Of a stretch of 64,000 bases of DNA, positions 58,861 to 64,000 are shown piece after piece. The position numbers and the translations under genes were made by a program. The notes below the pieces were generated by a model, which was not told the DNA's origin, did not search any database, and saw only the letters and a program-made list of their open reading frames with translations. Each line of letters opens with the position of its first letter. The stretch's first letter is position 1. The DNA comes from Fallopia convolvulus. Its lineage: Eukaryota; Streptophyta; Magnoliopsida; Caryophyllales; Polygonaceae. The stretch is from positions 29,721,786 to 29,785,785 of the forward strand of contig OZ024724.1 of the NCBI GenBank assembly GCA_964016875.1. Direction: 5' to 3'.

Positions 58861-59842
58861 GAGACACAAGAGTCGCCAGGAACGACCGAAATAAATAATA
58901 GTAAGATTCGATCCCCGGTATGAATTCTTTCAAAGTTAAACTCAAATAAGCATCTTAGTTCGAAATATGTATGTTACAATTTCTTCAGAGAAAGACACTC
59001 CGGAGAAGTTACTCCCGGCAGACAGCGCCAGAAAGGAAAAACTTCAGCATACCAGAAAGTAAAAAGAAAATTGAAGAAGAAGAATACAACCGGTACGAAT
59101 ACCCAAAGGTCACAAATCAAAATATACAAAAACGTCTCTTTTATTACTCTAAGAGAAGATCTTCTACAAACGATTATAGGGCACAAGAAGTCATCTCCAC
59201 GACGCCCGCTATCCGGCAGAATTTCTAGTTCTAATATAAACAGAAGGTCGCTTCCCAGAAGCTCACCATCCGGTGTCGCGGATCCACTCCCCACGTCGTC
59301 AGCTCTACCAGAAAACGCCAGACTCTCGACGGACGGCATCAAAGCACTGCCGGAAACCGACGGACACCGTCTTTTGCGCGCCTCCAAGGTAGGTAATCTT
59401 CCTGATCGGTAGGGGCTTGGGGTAACCCTCCAGTCACCCATAACGCCGGTTGAAGTTTCCCTCACCCTCCGAGCCATAGCTATGCACCTCTTCTGACAAA
59501 AAGCATTCTGCAGGAGCTGCTCAAACGACAACCGGCACGCGATGAAGAGACACATGCAAAAACGCCAACAAAAGAAAAAGTAAAAGCAACAGGAAAACAA
59601 CAGCCAAGCACAGAATAAGCAAAAGCAGAACACAGATAAAACCCCCGCCCCTTGACGGGGGCAAAGTTAAAACAAAGTATCTGTGGCCTCGCCACCATCC
59701 AAAAGCTTCACAGACGCCCGATAAACGTTACACCCGTGAGGTACTACTTGTCTTCAAATGTTGTCCCTAGAAAAACCAGAAAAAACTTGAAATTTTTTAC
59801 AAACGGCCAAAGCCGCCAAAATCCTTAACAATCACAAAGAGA
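58861..59842. other. Untranslated stretch of element B between pol and the antisense ORF
   Basis: Non-coding by appearance; purine-rich at 58980-59110. Open frames on minus across it (for example 58974-59633) are Cys/Phe-rich and not protein-like. No 48-bp type array is seen here, unlike element C. Confidence 0.5.
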
Positions 59843-61719
59843 TTACGCAGGGCCGCCCGAAGCAACGTTCTCCTCCGTCTGCTCACCATCCAGCGTCCCT
59901 GTAGCATCCTCCAAGTTTTCCTGCTCCGCTGGGGTCGATGAGGAACCCATCAAGGCAGCAACACGAGCCGAGGGCACACCATCAGAGAAGGAGCTCAAGA
60001 ACTGCTTGTTGAACTTGTCCGCATCCCCTATGGCAAGCTTCCCAGCTTCGAACTCCCGGATAGTTTCCAGCCGTGCCAGCATGCTGAAAAAGGCCCCGAT
60101 ATACTTCGCGTCCGCCTTCCCAACTGGAGCCGCGTCAGCGATCTTCGCCTCAAGCTCTTTGACCTTTGTTTCCAAAACAGGAATCATCCGCTCCAGCTCT
60201 GCAACCCGCACCTTCGCAGCCTCCTCCTGAGCAGCCAAAGCCTTGGCTCGAGCGGCAGATTACTCTCGAGCTTTGGCTATGTCCTCACGATACTTGGTAA
60301 TCTCTTGTTTCCACCGCTCCTGTTCGGCCAACTCCTTGTCCATCTCATCGATAAACAGGCCGACTTCTTGAAAAAGCTACGTTCAACAATTCAAAATCAA
60401 TAAGGGACCCTACAGAGTCAGAAAGAGTAAGACCTAATCAATCATGGTAGAAGGCTCATTACCTTCCAAGCTTCGAAGCCTACCTCGGTTGCCATGGTGT
60501 GAGCAGAAGCAGAAGTGTGGCGCTTCTTGAAACTGGGATCACGGTACCGCTGGAGAGATTGCCAATCTGAAGACGCGTCATCCTGGAGCTCAATAGAATC
60601 ATCATCGCTCAGGGTTGGGCGCTTACGGGAAGATCTGGGAGCATCAGATAACTCCTTGACCACTGGAGCAGCAGGGGGTTTCGAGTTGCTGGAACGGGTC
60701 TTCCTGAGAATTAAGTCCGAAGCAGAGAAAGCAGGGCCCAACTTACGCGCCCGGGTTTCTGGAATTAACAAAACGAGGCAAGTTAGGAAATCACAAGAGT
60801 CCCCAGCACAGAAAAACGATAAAACTACGCTTACCAACGGAGGGACCAGATGCATTGGTTGAAGTCAGAGCTGCAAACATCTTGACGATAGGGAGATTGA
60901 CCTTCTCGCTAGTTCCCTCTGAGCCCAATGGAGTTGCGCTGTCCTCACCTTCTGAAGATTCGTCTGAAGGCTCAACAAGGGATGCCCCGAACGTTCTCTG
61001 TGCGGAAGTGAGTTTGAAGATCTTTGACAACGCCCTTTCTGAATGGCTCGGTGGCTCGACGTTATCTAGGATGCCTGCAAAACAGGAAGAAAAGGGGTAA
61101 ATAGACTTTAAATCGCTCTACGGGTCAACACAAAAGAGGAACATAAATTCTTACTAGCAAGGTTCCATTTGTAGTTTAGAAACAATTGAATTTCAGGAGT
61201 CAGGGATGCAATTTCGACAAAGAAAAAGCGATTGGCCCAGTTCTTCCCGTTGACCTTAGTGTTCAAGACGAGGGGTCGGCGAGCAGTCCGAGACTGCAAG
61301 ATAAAACGTCCCCGCCTAACCGTAGTAATACGGTAGGCCTGAAGTAGGTCCGGGACCGTGAAATCTACGCCGGCGACCCCGGCCATCCGACTTACCGTGA
61401 ATAAGATTTTCCAGGTAGAGGGAAGTAATTATGCGGGAGAAAGCTTGAACCGAGCCAGGAATTCCTGAACCAGGGGAGTAAAGGGAAAATGGCAAGATAT
61501 GGTAAAAGGAAACTCAAAAAAGCAAACCCAGTCGGGACGAACCCAGTCTGAATGCTCGACATCGGGACACAGTGCTACTACCCCCACCCCCCGGAAAACC
61601 CCCCTCGAGGATGAGTTGATTCATCTCATCTAAGGTCATCGTGTTTACGACTCTGTCGCACTCTTTGAGATCCCAGATGGCATATATCCATGCTTAGAGA
61701 CTGCCCTATCCCTCGCCAT
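59843..61719 (-). pseudogene. Antisense ORF (aORF) of element B, split and decayed
   Basis: Pieces in order on minus: near 61700-61390 with frame changes, WDLKECDRVVNTMTLDEMNQLI and WVCFFEFPFTISCHFPFTPLVQEFLARFKLSP; 61386-61150 VPDLLQAYRITTVRRGRFILQS ... KVNGKNWANRFFFVEIASLTPE (transposon-domain-like); 61030-60840 a Ser/Glu-rich segment (EPSDESSEGEDSATPLGSEG); 60760-60460 a basic/Ser segment (RSSRKRPTLSDDDSIELQDD) ending ATEVGFEAWK; 60238-59843 a coiled coil (EEAAKVRVAELERMIPVLETKVKELEAKIAD) with an acidic tail and stop. AG/GT-bounded gaps between pieces suggest introns. The domain order matches the antisense gene of element C. Function unknown. Confidence 0.75.
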
Positions 61720-61974
61720 TGGAGAAAGAAGAAGAACTTGAAAGAAAGTTTCGAGAAGAAGAAATGGGGATTTTTCGTACCTCGGGAGAGTTCGCTTTAG
61801 AAGCAATGAATGATGATTTACCCAAGGTGTGTTGTAAATATAGCAGGCGCTCATCTCTTCACCTGCAGCCTGGGAACGTGTCACAGGATCTCGGCTCTAC
61901 ACGTGGAAGATCTGGAATAGCAAGGATCGCGGACGCTAACAGTAAAAAAGATCTCGCGAATTTGAAAATCCACC

Positions 61975-61991
61975 TGATCTTTTGGGGCTAT
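61975..61991 (+). promoter_or_regulatory. Polypurine-tract position of element B
   Basis: GATCTTTTGGGGCTAT lies directly before the 3' LTR. The GGGG core and position fit a (weak) plus-strand primer site. Confidence 0.45.
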
Positions 61992-62389
61992 TGCTGGGCC
62001 TAGAATCTGCCAGCCCATCTCCCGTTAAGCCTATCAGCTCGAAGTGAGGTCTCGAAGCCCATTTAGCTCTAAAATCCCCAGAGAACGAAGATCGTCGGTT
62101 GCACCGAGGGATGACCGCTGCGGAGTGGACGCCTGAACTGGGGGGGCATTGGAGGTGATCATGGTCACGAGGCGATGGAGGTTAACCTAGTTGTAGTATA
62201 AGGGGAAGTGAGAGCAGATGTAACAAGACATGAAAAACATCCAATTGTAACCTCAATCAGTGGTAATACATTAGAAATCCGAGTGCCCAATTTCTTACTT
62301 TGATCAATTTCATGTCTATCGGTTAGTTTAGCCCACGAATCATCGATTATTCGTTTGTGATTGTCGCTGGTCGAAATCTGACCAAAACA
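61992..62389 (+). repeat. 3' LTR of element B
   Basis: 398 bp, TGCTGGGCC ... GACCAAAACA, matching the 5' LTR. The CATGG target duplication follows. Confidence 0.92.
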
Positions 62390-62394
62390 CATGG

Positions 62395-63370
62395 TTCTGC
62401 ATTTGGACAGTCTTTATGCTCCTCTGTGAGAGATTCTAAAGAGATCAACATATTAAATAAATACGAGTCCATTTTTTTGGTAGGAAAATACGAGTCCATT
62501 TTGCAGAACGTCATCGTCAAGTAAATTATACAGCTTGTCCTAAATATTCTGTAGAATTTCGGTTCAGACCAATTTCGTGCAATTTTTTATTTGTATAACT
62601 TCCTAACTCCCCCAGTTCTACACTCCAACAAAAACTATGACAAAAATATACTGATCTTATAAATTAAAAATATAAAAATACCCTCCTCCTCCAAGGGGAT
62701 GGATCTGGGCACAATGGTGGCTCAGTGAGAACAACGACGTGGACGGCGACTCCTGGTTGCAACACGAAGGAAAGTTTGTGGGTGAGTAGTGGGTTATAAG
62801 TGGTCGGAGAAGGATCCTAGTGGCGAGCACGGGCAGTCGTGGCTCCTGTGGGAGGGTCGAACGTTGTGGGATGGGCTCGAAAGTTCGATAATGGCGGAAT
62901 CAGATTCATAACAAATTGGGATGGGAAATCAAATGTTTTTTTATTAATTTGAAGATGAGGAATTCAAATCTGGCCTTAATTTGGGGGATGGATTAAGGAA
63001 AAGAGATTGAAGTTTTAAGACAAAGCATTAAAAGGGTGTTAATGTAGTTTAAGTTTTAGATTTGAAAATTGGATGCAAAATTAACACCATTTGAGGATGA
63101 ATTATAGGGTTTTTGAAGATGTAAACATGTAGAATATAGATCTAACTTTTATTCAAGAAATATGAATGATTGTAGCTTAACAAATCTAAAATCAGATTTC
63201 ATTTAGAGCCTTTCTTGAATATGAGAGATACGGTGGGAAGATGACTCTTTTGATGATAATTATGAAAATTACCCAAATGTGTCAAAACATGATAAATTTG
63301 CCCTGAAGGCCCACTTTTACATGTCACACGCACATGTCAATGCACGTTTACAACACCCCGATGATTGTGT
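62395..63370. other. Carrier sequence of the second Mutator-type element, no gene
   Basis: AT-rich except for a G-rich patch at 62695-62890. No recognised domain on either strand. Confidence 0.45.
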
Positions 63371-63564
63371 TCTTTTCAGTAGCATCCAGGTGTTTGATAA
63401 GTCCAAATATTTATAGTTCAAATGTTTAATCGAACATTTCTAAAAATGAGGTGTTAAGTGACCATTTTCTTTTCAGTAGCATCCAGGTGTTTGATAAGTC
63501 CAAATATTTATAGTTCAAGTGTTTAATCGAACATTTCTAAAAATGAGGTGTTAAGTGACCATTT
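63371..63564. repeat. Tandem duplication of a 97-bp unit in the right inverted repeat
   Basis: Two nearly identical head-to-tail copies, 63371-63467 and 63468-63564, starting TCTTTTCAGTAGCATCCAGG and holding GAACATTTCTAAAAATGAGG. They differ at about one base, so the duplication is recent compared with the divergence of the left and right inverted repeats. Confidence 0.92.
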
Positions 63565-63599
63565 AGTCAAAGATGAGGTGTCTAAATATGAATTCTGCC

Positions 63600-64000
63600 T
63601 AAATTTGTTAAATCACATCATGTAAAGTTATTCATAATATTGAGTTATTCACACTATGATATATAATTATTCATAGAAGTTATTATGTTATTCATAACGG
63701 TGTATAGTTACACCTTAAGGACAGTTGCACCTAAACATTCCTCTATAGTCTATATAATAATCCCATACCAGAACTTGATCAAGTAGTCTACTAAATTAAT
63801 TAACCTCTATACTCGTTTATGTAGGGTACTATATCCTGACAAAATTCAATCCGATTACATTAATATTTGAAGCTTTTCACCCAGCTTAACACATTCATAG
63901 GGCGAAGGAGAAAAGTCTTTGACACTGAACCCTAAATTTAGATGGTTTATAGATAAATACCAAAAGTCTACTCTATGCTTAAACAGAACGAAATGCTACT
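63600..64000. other. AT-rich flank, nothing recognised
   Basis: Contains several GTTATTCATA words near 63620-63710 but no gene or element end that I can support. Confidence 0.4.

Larger units (their letters stand above)
52706..62389 (+). mobile_element. Tat-lineage Ty3/Gypsy retrotransposon (element B) with antisense ORF, decayed
   Basis: Complete by structure: 5' LTR 52706-53101, primer site, gag-pol on plus, antisense ORF on minus, 3' LTR 61992-62389, and an exact 5-bp target duplication CATGG (52701-52705, 62390-62394). 9.7 kb in all. Many stops and frameshifts show it is inactive. It shares with element C the order gag-protease-RT-RNase H-integrase and then an extra gene on the other strand. 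Confidence 0.93.
52293..63599. mobile_element. Second Mutator-type element, split by Gypsy element B
   Basis: Left end GGCATAATACATATACAAAC and the complement of the right end, GGCAGAATTCATATTTAGAC, are inverted repeats continuing for about 120 bp (shared words ATCTTTGAC, GTCACTT, GAAATGTTC). Flanking 10-bp sequences CAAATCTGTT (52283-52292) and TAAATTTGTT (63600-63609) match at 8 of 10, a worn target duplication. Without element B the carrier is about 1.6 kb and non-coding. Its termini resemble those of the MITE at 45432-46189. Confidence 0.65.

Noticed and set aside
58974..59633. 219-codon minus frame in element B
   Set aside because: Cys/Phe-rich, no homology words, in an untranslated stretch of a decayed element.

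Overview
The window reads as nuclear DNA of a flowering plant, most likely a eudicot. It has a ten-exon chloroplast leucine aminopeptidase gene, a single-exon RING-H2 ubiquitin ligase gene, AT-rich spacers, and many plant-type transposons (Ty3/Gypsy Tat and chromovirus, Ty1/Copia, hAT, Mutator-like, Stowaway, L1- and RTE-type LINEs). I cannot name the species from sequence alone.

Layout. 1-3400: AT-rich spacer with GTTCCC-rich repeats and an L1-type ORF1 remnant (minus). 4192-5151: RING-H2 E3 ligase (plus). 5730-9396: leucine aminopeptidase (minus, 10 exons, 579 codons rebuilt from splice sites). 9498-13174: a non-autonomous Mutator-like element only about 100 bp upstream of the aminopeptidase start codon; it carries a nested hAT-like MITE, a Stowaway MITE and a degenerate telomere-like repeat. 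14819-42382: one very old chromovirus-type Gypsy element (called A) with a perfect 5-bp target duplication. It is swollen by a full hAT transposon (20604-25188) in its internal region and by a 13.6-kb block inside its 3' LTR; that block contains a Tat-lineage Gypsy element (C, 29271-39725). 42388-52290: a mosaic of fragments (tRNA-like sequence, Copia gag with LTR, FAR1-type fragment, Mutator-type MITE, minisatellites, LINE RNase H fragment, a solo LTR of a C relative, RTE LINE 3' end). 52293-63599: a second Mutator-type element split by another Tat-lineage Gypsy element (B, 52706-62389).

Only the two host genes look intact and functional. The main biological signal is the pair of Tat elements. 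Each carries, between pol and its 3' LTR, an extra gene on the opposite strand to gag-pol. In C this antisense gene rebuilds with two clean GT-AG introns into about 768 codons broken by one stop, next to a 48-bp tandem array. Nested insertions could be ordered because target-site duplications were found for eight elements (six perfect, one with one mismatch, one with two). All boundaries and exon structures were read by eye from the sequence; no database search was run.
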